A stretch of DNA of 64,000 bases from UBA4877 sp002399345 (GTDB lineage: Bacteria; Bacillota; Thermoanaerobacteria; Thermoanaerobacterales; UBA4877). Positions 34,947-43,774 of this stretch are shown here, one piece after another. The stretch is from assembly GCA_036752905.1 (NCBI GenBank), contig DAIORT010000001.1, positions 401,569 to 465,568 of the forward strand, written 5' to 3'. The translations under genes and the position numbers were made by a program. Numbering within the stretch: the stretch's first letter is position 1; each line of letters begins with the position of its first letter. The notes under the pieces were generated by a model. That model was not told where the DNA came from. It ran no database searches and saw only the letters and a list, made by a program, of their open reading frames with translations.

Positions 34947-35405
34947 TTACCTCCTAAGCTTAAGTTTTTCAAGTACACATTCTTCTTTTTGTCGCATTAT
35001 TTTTTTGTCCTCTTCCGTCTGATGATCATAGCCCATGAGATGAAGCATGCCATGGGCCGTAAGATATCCAGCTTCCCTCTCAAACGAATGTCCGTAATCC
35101 TTGCACTGCTCGCGAGCCCTCTCTAGAGATATCACGATATCACCCAGCATTAAGGGCATGTCCAAAATCTTTATATTATCCTCCCCTTCCAGCATTGGGA
35201 AGGAAAGCACGTCTGTTGGCGAATCTACACCCCGGTAAGTTCTGTTTAAATCCCTTATCTCATCATTGTCAACCAGCGAAATACTGACATCAGTATCGGC
35301 AGCAAAGTTTTCCAATGCTAAAGCCTCGCGCACTACCCCTTTAATTATATCATAAAGCTCCGGTCCTATAGTTACGATGACCTGCCTATTGTCTATGTCC
35401 ACCAT
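34947..35405 (-). CDS. ybeY: Endoribonuclease YbeY
   Basis: The 152-residue protein has the zinc motif HGMLHLMGYDH near the C-terminus and the conserved RGVDSPTDVLSFPM. It acts in 16S rRNA 3'-end maturation and ribosome quality control. It follows phoH by 30 nt. Confidence 0.96.
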   Translation of the reverse strand: MVDIDNRQVIVTIGPELYDIIKGVVREALALENFAADTDVSISLVDNDEIRDLNRTYRGVDSPTDVLSFPMLEGEDNIKILDMPLMLGDIVISLERAREQCKDYGHSFEREAGYLTAHGMLHLMGYDHQTEEDKKIMRQKEECVLEKLKLRR

Positions 35406-35435
35406 TATGCCTCGGCTCCTCTTTTTTAAGTAATT

Positions 35436-36407
35436 TTATCCTCTTTTTTCTTCATACGCCGCATAAGCAGATATAATCTTCTGCACCATAGGATTCCTGA
35501 CCACGTCTTTCTCAGTCAGAAAGACAAAGGATATACCGTCTATGCCGTCTAATATTTTAGTAACCAGCTTAAGTCCTGATTTTTTTGTACTGGGCAGGTC
35601 TATCTGCGTTATGTCGCCGGTTATTATCACCTTAGACCCATAACCCATCCTGGTAAGGAACATCTTCATTTGCTCACCGGTCGTATTTTGCGCTTCATCA
35701 AGTATGATAAACGAATCATCCAATGTCCTACCGCGCATATAAGCCAAGGGGGCAACCTCAATAAGTCCCTTTTCCATGTATTTTTGAAATGTCTCAGGAC
35801 CCATTATATCATAAAGTGCATCATACAGCGGGCGCAAGTAAGGATCAACCTTTTCCTGAAGATCCCCCGGAAGATATCCCAGCCTTTCCCCGGCCTCCAC
35901 AGCCGGCCTGGTCAATACAATCCTGTTAACCTCGCGATTTTTGAAGGCATTAACCGCCATTGCCATGGCTAGGTATGTCTTACCCGTACCGGCTGGGCCG
36001 ATGGCAAAAACGACATCATTCTCACTTATTGCCTTAACATACAGTCTCTGACCAACAGTCTTACTCTTTATCTGTTTTCCTCTTGCCGTCACACATACGA
36101 TATCATTAAGTATGCTGAGCTTGCTTTCCTCACCTTGTCTGACCATACTAATCGTATAATAGACGTCCTGGGGGGTTATGGTATTATTTTTCCCAATTTG
36201 TTTTATCAGGCTGTCTATCACCCTCTCGGCCTTTCCCACGGCATCCTCTTCACCTATTATTCTTATTTCGTTTTCTCTTACCACTATATCGACATCAAAA
36301 CTATCCTCTATATTCTTTATGTTTTCATCAAACTTTCCGAATAAAATAGCAGCCTTATCCATGTCATTTAATCTTATGTTTACCTCATGGTTGATTGCCA
36401 ATCCCAT
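35436..36407 (-). CDS. phoH: PhoH-family ATPase
   Basis: The protein of about 323 residues has Walker A GPAGTGKTYLAMAMA, Walker B SFIILDEAQN and the sensor MFLTRMG. An N-terminal KH-like segment matches Bacillus PhoH/YqfH. The molecular role is linked to RNA metabolism. The start is debatable. AGGAGG directly abuts ATG 36407, so initiation may instead use the TTG at 36401, six bases further, which has ideal spacing. It overlaps yqfD. Confidence 0.92.
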   Translation of the reverse strand: MGLAINHEVNIRLNDMDKAAILFGKFDENIKNIEDSFDVDIVVRENEIRIIGEEDAVGKAERVIDSLIKQIGKNNTITPQDVYYTISMVRQGEESKLSILNDIVCVTARGKQIKSKTVGQRLYVKAISENDVVFAIGPAGTGKTYLAMAMAVNAFKNREVNRIVLTRPAVEAGERLGYLPGDLQEKVDPYLRPLYDALYDIMGPETFQKYMEKGLIEVAPLAYMRGRTLDDSFIILDEAQNTTGEQMKMFLTRMGYGSKVIITGDITQIDLPSTKKSGLKLVTKILDGIDGISFVFLTEKDVVRNPMVQKIISAYAAYEEKRG

Positions 36408-37602
36408 CCTCCTCACTTATTATTAACTTTTGTTCAGTTGCTATATCTTCTAAAACCTCCAAAACCACCTTAGAATGTATTTTACCTTTAGTGGTCACGT
36501 TTGATTCACACTTTCTATGTAGTATTTTACCATCAGAAGGTGCTGCCTTAAGAGCCTTGTCGCGGGCCAGCTTCTCACTCTTTTTCTGTGCAAGCTTCTT
36601 AGCGTCATTATAATTCATTTCATAAACTTCACTATATATAACCCTGCGCAGCCTGACCGGAATATTTAAGCCGAGTCCTTCTAAGGTTTTATTATCCATC
36701 GATACACTGTATTTCTTAAATCCGGTGTCAACCTTACCTGCATAAAGCGGTATAACAGTGCCGTTTACATCCAGCTGATATCTCACGGCTTGTTTTCCTG
36801 TTTTTTTATAGAGGAAGTCCGCAATATTTGCCTGTCCCTCGCCATAGTAATATGTGTTTGCCCAGGCCTGGCCCAATGCATGCACATATCTCACCGGTGA
36901 AGTTTCAGTGCTCACTGCACCCGCGACAAGTATCTGCCCCTTTTTAACGGCATTACCCTCTTCCACATTTTTTTGACCATTAAGTGCATTTAGCTTTACC
37001 AAAAAACCGTCTTTATCCGCAATAACATTGCAAGGGGTTTTATAATCTCTCGCCTTTGGCGCTCTTTTACCTTCAGCTACACTGATCTTAGCCTTTACAC
37101 CACTTATCTCTAATTCCGCCCATGTAAGCTGTTTTTCCTTCTTAAGTAATCCAAGGACAAATTTATCATGATCTATCGATGATTTTAAAATTCCCGGTTT
37201 AATCCCCAAGTCCTTAGCAGTCGACATAAGCTCTTTACCAGAAACGGTTTTATTTCCCACAACCTCAACCTTCCAGACAAAAGATGCTGACAGATATAAG
37301 AGTAATATACATACAACCATACCCAAAGCAAAAGACTTATGCTTAAAAAAACGCTGAGAATAATAGGAAATACCTCTCTCTCCTAAAATCTCCATCTCCA
37401 GTCCAAACTGCCCTGCAGTATCTTTGACCTTTCCCAAATCGCAGCGGTTTACCTCAAGGGTTACCTCTCTATATTTATTCCTCTTAATATTCAATAGTAT
37501 TATATCACTGGACTGCACTTTATTAATAAATTTTTCTATAGATAGTCCGGTAAGTTTAAGTTTTGCATATCCCTCAAAATACCTTAAAATCTCCTTGGGC
37601 AT
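36385..37602 (-). CDS. yqfD: Sporulation protein YqfD
   Basis: The 405-residue protein has an N-terminal cytoplasmic domain, one transmembrane helix (FALGMVVCILLLYLSASFVW, about residues 91–110) and a large extracytoplasmic part with VVGNKTVSGKELM. YqfD is required for efficient sporulation in Bacillus and accompanies YqfC. It lies 3 nt from yqfC. Confidence 0.92.
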   Translation of the reverse strand: MPKEILRYFEGYAKLKLTGLSIEKFINKVQSSDIILLNIKRNKYREVTLEVNRCDLGKVKDTAGQFGLEMEILGERGISYYSQRFFKHKSFALGMVVCILLLYLSASFVWKVEVVGNKTVSGKELMSTAKDLGIKPGILKSSIDHDKFVLGLLKKEKQLTWAELEISGVKAKISVAEGKRAPKARDYKTPCNVIADKDGFLVKLNALNGQKNVEEGNAVKKGQILVAGAVSTETSPVRYVHALGQAWANTYYYGEGQANIADFLYKKTGKQAVRYQLDVNGTVIPLYAGKVDTGFKKYSVSMDNKTLEGLGLNIPVRLRRVIYSEVYEMNYNDAKKLAQKKSEKLARDKALKAAPSDGKILHRKCESNVTTKGKIHSKVVLEVLEDIATEQKLIISEEDGIGNQP

Positions 37603-37605
37603 ATT

Positions 37606-37890
37606 TTACCTCCCGCTTAAACCCAGCTCAATAGATTTAATACGTCCCATAATTATAATCTCATTCTGAGATATCATCTTGATTTCAAGGTTGGAGCCGG
37701 AAAACATCACAATACCCATGCCCGTACCAACCCTTATTTTTTCGGAGGTATATTCCAGAAGACTATCGAAATTTTCCAAATCAATTTCCAGATTTCCTAC
37801 CACCACTAAATGTGGAAGGTTCATGACCACATCCTGGGGAAAATCCGTTATTTCCTCAAATATGCTTTTAAAGAATTCACCTTTATCCAT
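37606..37890 (-). CDS. yqfC: Sporulation protein YqfC
   Basis: The 94-residue protein resembles YqfC/YabP-family spore proteins (LPHLVVVGNLEIDLENFDSL; VMFSGSNLEIKMISQNEIII). It is the first gene of the yqfC–yqfD–phoH–ybeY run. Confidence 0.88.
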   Translation of the reverse strand: MDKGEFFKSIFEEITDFPQDVVMNLPHLVVVGNLEIDLENFDSLLEYTSEKIRVGTGMGIVMFSGSNLEIKMISQNEIIIMGRIKSIELGLSGR

Positions 37891-37939
37891 AAGTTCACCC
37901 CTTATAAGTTATCTTATGCCTTATGAATAAAAGAAATAC

Positions 37940-37968
37940 AAAAAACTCCATTAGAACCACTAATGGAG
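37940..37968 (-). terminator. Terminator overlapping the end of the 114-residue gene
   Basis: Minus-strand arms CTCCATTAG and CTAATGGAG (37960–37968 and 37946–37954) with a 5-nt loop are followed by TTTTTTG. The TAG stop codon of the gene lies in the first arm. Confidence 0.85.
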
Positions 37969-38304
37969 CAGGCTTTCAAAATACAAAGCCACAAAAAACA
38001 TTACCAGGCCCATCACAAGGGTTAAAGTACCGACAAAAAGCATTCTGGTCGGATTTCTGACACCCCATCTCGGATAATAATCCGTCTCTGTATCCATGGA
38101 ATTCTTACCGGGATGATAACCTCTCAGCATGGCAAAAATCCCAAAAATCATAAGTATAACGGAAATAATCAGGCCGGTCATATACTCACAATAAAAGATA
38201 GGCAAAGAACTTACAATGTGGTAAATCCCGCCTATAATACCGGAGACAGCTAATACTATCAGAAAGAGTATTACTATTCTTAATGCAACTTTGATAAATG
38301 ACAT
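37960..38304 (-). CDS. Small membrane protein of unknown function
   Basis: The 114-residue protein has three transmembrane segments (about residues 6–26, 38–60 and 88–110). A polar loop lies between the last two and contains YYPRWGVRNPTRMLFVG. I do not recognise the family. It has its own terminator and lies between yqfC and an epimerase-like gene, outside the usual order of this cluster. Confidence 0.7.
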   Translation of the reverse strand: MSFIKVALRIVILFLIVLAVSGIIGGIYHIVSSLPIFYCEYMTGLIISVILMIFGIFAMLRGYHPGKNSMDTETDYYPRWGVRNPTRMLFVGTLTLVMGLVMFFVALYFESLLH

Positions 38305-38400
38305 ATATCAATCCTCCAATTCTCCCCGGTAACATCTATAGTCTTATTTTTAATTTAATTAAAGTATACTGTCTGCCTACATATACTACAATATAATTAT

Positions 38401-39237
38401 TTACAAAGGTGATTTACGCTTTTGTACTCTTCCCAAAAATCTCAGAACATCCGTTACTTTCATCTGCCATTTCTCTGGAATTTCCCTCCTGCCCGGCAGC
38501 ACCGCCTGATAAAGCCGCTGCATAGCTGTTTCACCTTTAAATGTCGGCTTCTTCAAATCAAGGATCGTACACAGCTGCGATTGAAAGTTCATATAATCAT
38601 AGGTATCCTTTGTTCCGACATGAAAAATTCCCGTAAGGTTCTCCACAATTATATAATGAATCCACTCTGCAATTTGAATATTAGTGGTATAGTTTACATA
38701 TAAATTTGGATAAGTGACAACCGGGATATTATTTTGCGTATCCTCTATCAATTTTGATATTCGCGGACAATCCTTACCCCAGATCTCCGGAATACGAATA
38801 ATGACGCACCTCTCTCCCAGCTTATTTACCAATATTCGTTCACATTGGATTTTAAAATTACCAAAGTCCGATTGTGCGAAGGTCTTATCCCATTCATAAT
38901 GGGGGCTCTCATCCGCCGCATCGAATACGTTGGCAGATGATATGTATATGATCTTTCTAAAATTTTCATTTACGATGTAGTTTGCTATTTCATCGTGGGC
39001 ATGGAGTTGTAATTTAAAATCTCCTCCTAAACAAGAAATGATAATTTGCGGCCTTACTTTATCTAATATAGCTCTCATAGAATTCGTATCACCAAGATCC
39101 AGTTGAAACATATTGTTTTTATCACCATATCTTGTAGCCTGCGCATGAAAAGTTCCATATACCTCATGATCCTTCCTTAAACGATGCGCAACCGTCCGTC
39201 CTAAATATCCGCTTGCTCCCAATATTAAGACTCTCAT
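38401..39237 (-). CDS. NAD(P)-dependent epimerase/reductase-like protein (RmlD-like)
   Basis: The 278-residue short-chain reductase has the dinucleotide motif GASGYLGRTVA (residues 7–17), an acidic residue after beta 3 (LDLGD), and YISSANVFDA in the RmlD/epimerase pattern. Where relatives have catalytic YxxxK, this protein reads F-G-N-F-K, so tyrosine appears replaced by phenylalanine. It may be a sugar-nucleotide reductase relative with altered or no catalysis. A terminator separates it from rpsU. Substrate unknown. Confidence 0.78.
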   Translation of the reverse strand: MRVLILGASGYLGRTVAHRLRKDHEVYGTFHAQATRYGDKNNMFQLDLGDTNSMRAILDKVRPQIIISCLGGDFKLQLHAHDEIANYIVNENFRKIIYISSANVFDAADESPHYEWDKTFAQSDFGNFKIQCERILVNKLGERCVIIRIPEIWGKDCPRISKLIEDTQNNIPVVTYPNLYVNYTTNIQIAEWIHYIIVENLTGIFHVGTKDTYDYMNFQSQLCTILDLKKPTFKGETAMQRLYQAVLPGRREIPEKWQMKVTDVLRFLGRVQKRKSPL

Positions 39238-39307
39238 GTAAGACCTCCTCGTAAGACACTACTGTTAATCTAAGCAAATATATTTTACATTATATCCTCA
39301 TATATTC

Positions 39308-39338
39308 AAAAAAACTTGACATACCTGTCAAGTTTTTT
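39308..39338. terminator. Bidirectional terminator downstream of rpsU
   Basis: ACTTGACA and TGTCAAGT arms with a TACC loop are flanked by A6 and T6, so the hairpin works on either strand. It ends the rpsU transcript. Confidence 0.92.
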
Positions 39339-39372
39339 CAAGATTTATGAGCTTCCAATTTAATTTCCTATT

Positions 39373-39552
39373 TTATTTATATCTGCGCTTGCGAGCTGCC
39401 TCAGACTTCTTCTTACGCTTAACGCTTGGGCTTTCATAGTGCTGACGCTTTCTTACCTCAGCAAGAACTCCCGAGCGGGCGCACTCTCTTTTAAAACGTT
39501 TTAAGGCATTATCTAAAGATTCATTATCAGTAACTTTTATCTCTGTGGACAT
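39373..39552 (-). CDS. rpsU: 30S ribosomal protein S21
   Basis: The 59-residue protein matches S21 throughout (NESLDNALKRFKRECARSG, then SVKRKKKSEAARKRRYK). Two ATG codons lie side by side (39555 and 39552) behind GGAAGGGGGG; I use the second, which matches the family start MSTEIKV. The B. subtilis neighbour yqeY is not present. Confidence 0.95.
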   Translation of the reverse strand: MSTEIKVTDNESLDNALKRFKRECARSGVLAEVRKRQHYESPSVKRKKKSEAARKRRYK

Positions 39553-39654
39553 CATCTTTCCCCCCTTCCTTACTATTTCATCCATTGAATGGCGGGAATC
39601 TAACAATATTTTCTTTCTATATTATTATACACCCGTGAAAAAGTTTCGTCAATT

Positions 39655-40005
39655 TTAACCTGGTGGCCACTGCAAACATCGTCCGCCAAGAATATGAAAG
39701 TGAAGATGCATTACCGTTTGTCCGCCATTCTCATTACAATTATTGATAATCCTAAATCCATCCTTTGCGATGCCCTGCTCTTTCGCCAAAATGTTTATAC
39801 GTTTGAATATTTTCTCAAGGAGTGGGTAATCTTCCTCACTTAAAGACTCTATATTATCTATATGTTTTTTGGGAACTACAAGAAAATGTACCGGGGCTTG
39901 CGGATTGGCATCCTTAAATGCAATCATATCATCATCTTCATATAAAATATCGCTGGGGATCTCTTTATTGACTATCTTGCAAAAAACACAGTCCAACTGT
40001 TTCAC
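39655..40005 (-). CDS. HIT-family nucleotide hydrolase (HinT-like)
   Basis: The 116-residue protein has the histidine triad HLHFH near the C-terminus, followed by ILGGRCLQWPPG, and the opening DCVFCKIVNKEIPS. HinT enzymes hydrolyse AMP-lysine-type phosphoramidates. It lies between mtaB and rpsU, as in many Clostridia. Confidence 0.95.
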   Translation of the reverse strand: MKQLDCVFCKIVNKEIPSDILYEDDDMIAFKDANPQAPVHFLVVPKKHIDNIESLSEEDYPLLEKIFKRINILAKEQGIAKDGFRIINNCNENGGQTVMHLHFHILGGRCLQWPPG

Positions 40006-40025
40006 CTCCCATAGATATTGTTTTA

Positions 40026-41390
40026 CTAAATAATTTCTCCTAGGACATCTAAACCTTTAAGTTCTTTTAATTTAACAGACAATATGGTATTTCGAATTGA
40101 TTCATTGCCCTTGGTGAGCACCCTTATATAATTATCCGTGAGACCTTCATATAAATCATCGCCTTTATTATTTTCAAAAAGCACGTCCATTTCTTGTCCG
40201 ATAAAACGTCTGTTGAAATCTTTCTTCATCCTTGCCGCCAATTCACGCATTGCCTTATTACGCTTATCTTTTATTTTATTATCATTTTGGTCTGTATATT
40301 CGTAGGCCTTCGTTCCTCTCCTGGGGGAATAACTGAATACATGCACATGCGAAAAATTCATCTCACGTACAAACTCATATGATTCTTTAAACTCTGCGTC
40401 TGTCTCGCCGGGAAATCCAACCATGACATCGGTTGCTATGCCGACATCGTGAATATACTTCCTTAGATTATCCACTATTTCTCTGTATTCATCAGGAGTA
40501 TATCTCCTGTGCATCCTTTTAAGAGTGGCATCACAACCGCTTTGAAGTGATATATGAAAAAATCTGCAGAGTTTGCTTAATGAGGCCATCTCTTTAATGG
40601 CATCCACGGTTAGAAGCCTTGGTTCTAAAGAGCTGAGCCGTATCCTGTCAATTCCATCTATCTCATTAATACCCTTAAGTACATCAACAAGACCGACATT
40701 ATCTAGATCCCTGCCATAGGAAGATACATGGATACCGGTGATCACTAATTCCCTGAAACCGGCATCTGCCAATTCTTTCGCTTCACCGAGTATTTCGTCA
40801 TAAGGCCGGCTTCTTACCGGTCCCCGCGCATACGGCACTATACAATATGTACAATAAAGATTACATCCGTCTTCTATTTTTAAACATGCTCTTGTCCTAT
40901 TTCTGTTTTTATGTACACTTAAATTTTCAAATTCACGATTCTTTTGTATATCGTTTACACTTACGATTCTTTCTCCACTCTTCAGATAGTGCTCCACAAG
41001 ATCTACGATTCTTTTTCTTTCACCCGTTCCTGCAACAATATCCACTCCTGGTAGCGCCCTAACCTCTTCCGGTTCGGTTTGAGTATAACACCCAACCACC
41101 GCTATTACCGCACCGCTGTTTTCGCGGACAGCCTTCCTTATCAAAGACCTGGCCTTTGCATCGCTCCTGCTTGTAACGGAACATGTGTTTATTAAATATA
41201 TATCGGCTCTATTATTATAGTCTACTATTTTATATCCTCTCTGCTGAAAAAGCTCCATCATTGCCTCAGTTTCATATTGGTTAACCTTACAGCCTAGAGT
41301 ATACATTCCCACGGTCTTTTCTCGACCATATCGCCTATAAAATTCTTCATTTTTAAGGGATAAATCTACTTCGGTATTGTTGTCTTCCAA
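40026..41390 (-). CDS. mtaB: tRNA ms2t6A37 methylthiotransferase
   Basis: The 454-residue enzyme has an N-terminal UPF0004 domain with three cluster cysteines (TLGCKVN, NTCSV, VVGCYTQ). The radical SAM motif is CNLYCTYCIVPYARG, and a TRAM domain ends the protein. It adds the methylthio group to t6A at position 37 of tRNAs. The rsmE gene usually found between prmA and mtaB is absent. Confidence 0.95.
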   Translation of the reverse strand: MEDNNTEVDLSLKNEEFYRRYGREKTVGMYTLGCKVNQYETEAMMELFQQRGYKIVDYNNRADIYLINTCSVTSRSDAKARSLIRKAVRENSGAVIAVVGCYTQTEPEEVRALPGVDIVAGTGERKRIVDLVEHYLKSGERIVSVNDIQKNREFENLSVHKNRNRTRACLKIEDGCNLYCTYCIVPYARGPVRSRPYDEILGEAKELADAGFRELVITGIHVSSYGRDLDNVGLVDVLKGINEIDGIDRIRLSSLEPRLLTVDAIKEMASLSKLCRFFHISLQSGCDATLKRMHRRYTPDEYREIVDNLRKYIHDVGIATDVMVGFPGETDAEFKESYEFVREMNFSHVHVFSYSPRRGTKAYEYTDQNDNKIKDKRNKAMRELAARMKKDFNRRFIGQEMDVLFENNKGDDLYEGLTDNYIRVLTKGNESIRNTILSVKLKELKGLDVLGEII

Positions 41391-41510
41391 CCAATCTCAA
41401 TCCTTTTTTATAAGTTTACATCTAATTAACTTAATTATATTAATCTAACCGGTGATTGTCAACTTATAGATGGCAAAGCTCATATAATATTCGGAGTTAC
41501 CCGATAGAAG

Positions 41511-41550
41511 TAAAAATATAATCGCCCTTGTTTTCTTGCCGCAGGGCGAT
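41511..41550 (-). terminator. Terminator downstream of prmA
   Basis: Minus-strand arms ATCGCCCT and AGGGCGAT (41543–41550 and 41521–41528) with a 14-nt loop are followed by TATATTTTTA. It lies 24 nt past the prmA stop. Confidence 0.8.
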
Positions 41551-41573
41551 TCAAAAACCACGAATATTATAAA

Positions 41574-42500
41574 CTACTTGTTGAAAACAAGGGTAACCCA
41601 CTCACCCATCTTTTCCTTTTCCTTGAGTGTAAGCTTACTTTTTGCCGCACTATCCATCACATCGTCAAGGCGTTCTTTTATGATACCGCCGGTTATAAAT
41701 ATACCTCCCGGCCTCAGATTATCTTCGACGTCTTTAAATAAACTGATTATGGCATCGGCAACAATATTAGCCACTATGATATCGGCGCTTGCCTTAATGC
41801 CTTCTAATAGGTTATTTTCTCTTAATTCCACAATATCCGCTGCATTATTCAATCCAATATTTTCTTTTGCAACCTTGACAGCCATGACATCCTTGTCCAG
41901 TGCAAGAACATGACCCGCCCCGAGTTTTGCCGACGTTATAGCCAAAATTCCCGAGCCGCAACCAACGTCGATAACATCCGCACCCGGCCGCAAATATTTC
42001 TGCAGCTTGACTATGCACATATGTGTCGTTTCATGTATACCCGTACCGAAAGCCATACCCGGATTCAATTCTACTATCTTTTCTCCTTCTTTGGCCTGGT
42101 AATCTTCCCATTCCGGTTTTACGACTATATGAGGACCTATTTTTATGGGCTTATAATATTTTTTCCAGTTATACCAGGTTGAATCATCAACATCCACGGT
42201 ATCGACTACCCCGGGGCCCTTATCCAGGTTATAATCAGAAAGTCTGTCAACTCGTTCCTTGATAAGGTTGATTTTATCCATAAGAGACGGACCTTGTTTG
42301 AAATAGCACTTTACTGTTGCATATTTAGTACTTTGCATTTCGTTTACCAGCTTTTCATCCAAATAATCCCAGTCGGAATCATCAAAATCAATACTATTAT
42401 CCTCAATGACAACCCCATCTGCTCCGAAATCATAAAGTATATTGGATATGGCATCTACAGCTTCTTTGCTGGTTTTAACCTGGATTTCAACCCATTTCAA
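41574..42500 (-). CDS. prmA: Ribosomal protein L11 methyltransferase
   Basis: The 308-residue protein has the N-terminal substrate-binding domain and a SAM-binding motif VIDVGCGSGILAITSAKLGA (about residues 174–193). The motif PGMAFGTGIHETT is typical of PrmA. It trimethylates L11. It closes the heat-shock cluster hrcA–grpE–dnaK–dnaJ. Confidence 0.96.
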   Translation of the reverse strand: MKWVEIQVKTSKEAVDAISNILYDFGADGVVIEDNSIDFDDSDWDYLDEKLVNEMQSTKYATVKCYFKQGPSLMDKINLIKERVDRLSDYNLDKGPGVVDTVDVDDSTWYNWKKYYKPIKIGPHIVVKPEWEDYQAKEGEKIVELNPGMAFGTGIHETTHMCIVKLQKYLRPGADVIDVGCGSGILAITSAKLGAGHVLALDKDVMAVKVAKENIGLNNAADIVELRENNLLEGIKASADIIVANIVADAIISLFKDVEDNLRPGGIFITGGIIKERLDDVMDSAAKSKLTLKEKEKMGEWVTLVFNK

Positions 42501-42568
42501 CTGGTACCCACTCCCTTATTAAATTAATTTTAATTATATGTCCTTTAGCCGGATATTACAAGAGGGGG

Positions 42569-43711
42569 TTACTCACCCCCAAATTTATTTTTCATCTTCT
42601 GAAATAAAGTTTTATCATCCTTGATTTTACCAAATTCACCAGTATCGGCAGCTCTCAATATTTGTTTCTGCTTTTCATTGAGCCGCGGTATAGCTACCTT
42701 CACGGTGACTATTTCATCGCCTCTGCCGTATGCTCTTAGCTTGCTTATACCCTTTCCCTTGAGCCTTATTGTATCTCCCGGTTGTGTTCCTTCCGGTATA
42801 TTGTAGTTGATATTGCCATCAAGGGTAGGTATCTTAACTTCACCACCCAATGCCGCTACAAACATTGATACTTTAATACTAGCCAGTACATTATATCCTT
42901 CCCGTTTGAAAACAGGGTGTTTTTTCACGGTTATAGTCAAAAAGAGGTCTCCGGGAGGCCCTCCTTTTACACCGGGTTCTCCCTCGCCGTGCAGCGTAAT
43001 TATATGGCCGTTATCAACACCGGCCGGCACTTTTACGGTGACCTTCCTCTTTTTCCTGACTTTGCCTGTTCCTCTGCATTCACTGCACGGATCGGTTATA
43101 ATCTTGCCCTCGCCGTGACATCTGGGGCAGGTTGAAATAGAGGTCATGTTTCCCAGTGGTGTCTGTCTTACGGTTCTTACCTGGCCGGTGCCATGACACT
43201 GCGGACATGTTTCAGGATTGGAGCCGGGTTTAGCCTTACTGCCATGGCATACCGGGCATGTCTCCCATCTGGTTATGTGCAATGTTTTCTCCGCACCGAA
43301 AGCAGCTTCTTCAAATGTCATCACGAGCTCCTCCCGGATGTCTGATCCGCGGATCGGCCCATTTTTACGGCTTCTCCCGTTAAAATCATCGCCGAAGAAC
43401 ATATCAAAAATGTCATTAAACGGGCCGCCATTATCAAAACCGCCAAAATCAAACCCTCCGAAGTCGCCTTGATTAAATCCCTGTCCGTCAAAAGAGGAAC
43501 TGCCAAACCTGTCATACTGCGCTTTTTTATTCGGATCGCTTAGTATGCTGTATGCCTCGTTTACTTCCTTAAACTTTTGCTCCGCCTCTTTATCACCGGG
43601 GTGCAGATCAGGATGATATTTTTTAGCTAATGTTCTGAATGCATGCTTAATCTCTTCATCGGTGGCGTCCTTACTGATGCCTAATGTTTCATAATAGTCT
43701 TTGTCAGCCAT
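42569..43711 (-). CDS. dnaJ: Chaperone DnaJ
   Basis: The 380-residue protein has the J-domain with HPD (KYHPDLHPGD), the glycine/phenylalanine-rich linker (about residues 70–110) and four CxxCxGxG repeats (CPVCHGSK, CPQCHGTG, CPRCHGEG, CSECRGTG). C-terminal substrate-binding domains follow. It stimulates DnaK. A GC-rich hairpin at its stop codon lacks a T-run. Confidence 0.97.
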   Translation of the reverse strand: MADKDYYETLGISKDATDEEIKHAFRTLAKKYHPDLHPGDKEAEQKFKEVNEAYSILSDPNKKAQYDRFGSSSFDGQGFNQGDFGGFDFGGFDNGGPFNDIFDMFFGDDFNGRSRKNGPIRGSDIREELVMTFEEAAFGAEKTLHITRWETCPVCHGSKAKPGSNPETCPQCHGTGQVRTVRQTPLGNMTSISTCPRCHGEGKIITDPCSECRGTGKVRKKRKVTVKVPAGVDNGHIITLHGEGEPGVKGGPPGDLFLTITVKKHPVFKREGYNVLASIKVSMFVAALGGEVKIPTLDGNINYNIPEGTQPGDTIRLKGKGISKLRAYGRGDEIVTVKVAIPRLNEKQKQILRAADTGEFGKIKDDKTLFQKMKNKFGGE

Positions 43712-43774
43712 TTTTCACCACCTTCTATCATATCCTGAATACCACAGCCGAATCCTGCCGTGGCATAATAAGGT

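Noticed and set aside
42569..42590. GC-rich hairpin (GGGGGT…ACCCCC) at the dnaJ stop codon as a terminator
   Set aside because: No T-run follows on the minus strand, and prmA follows in the usual operon, so it more likely does not terminate.
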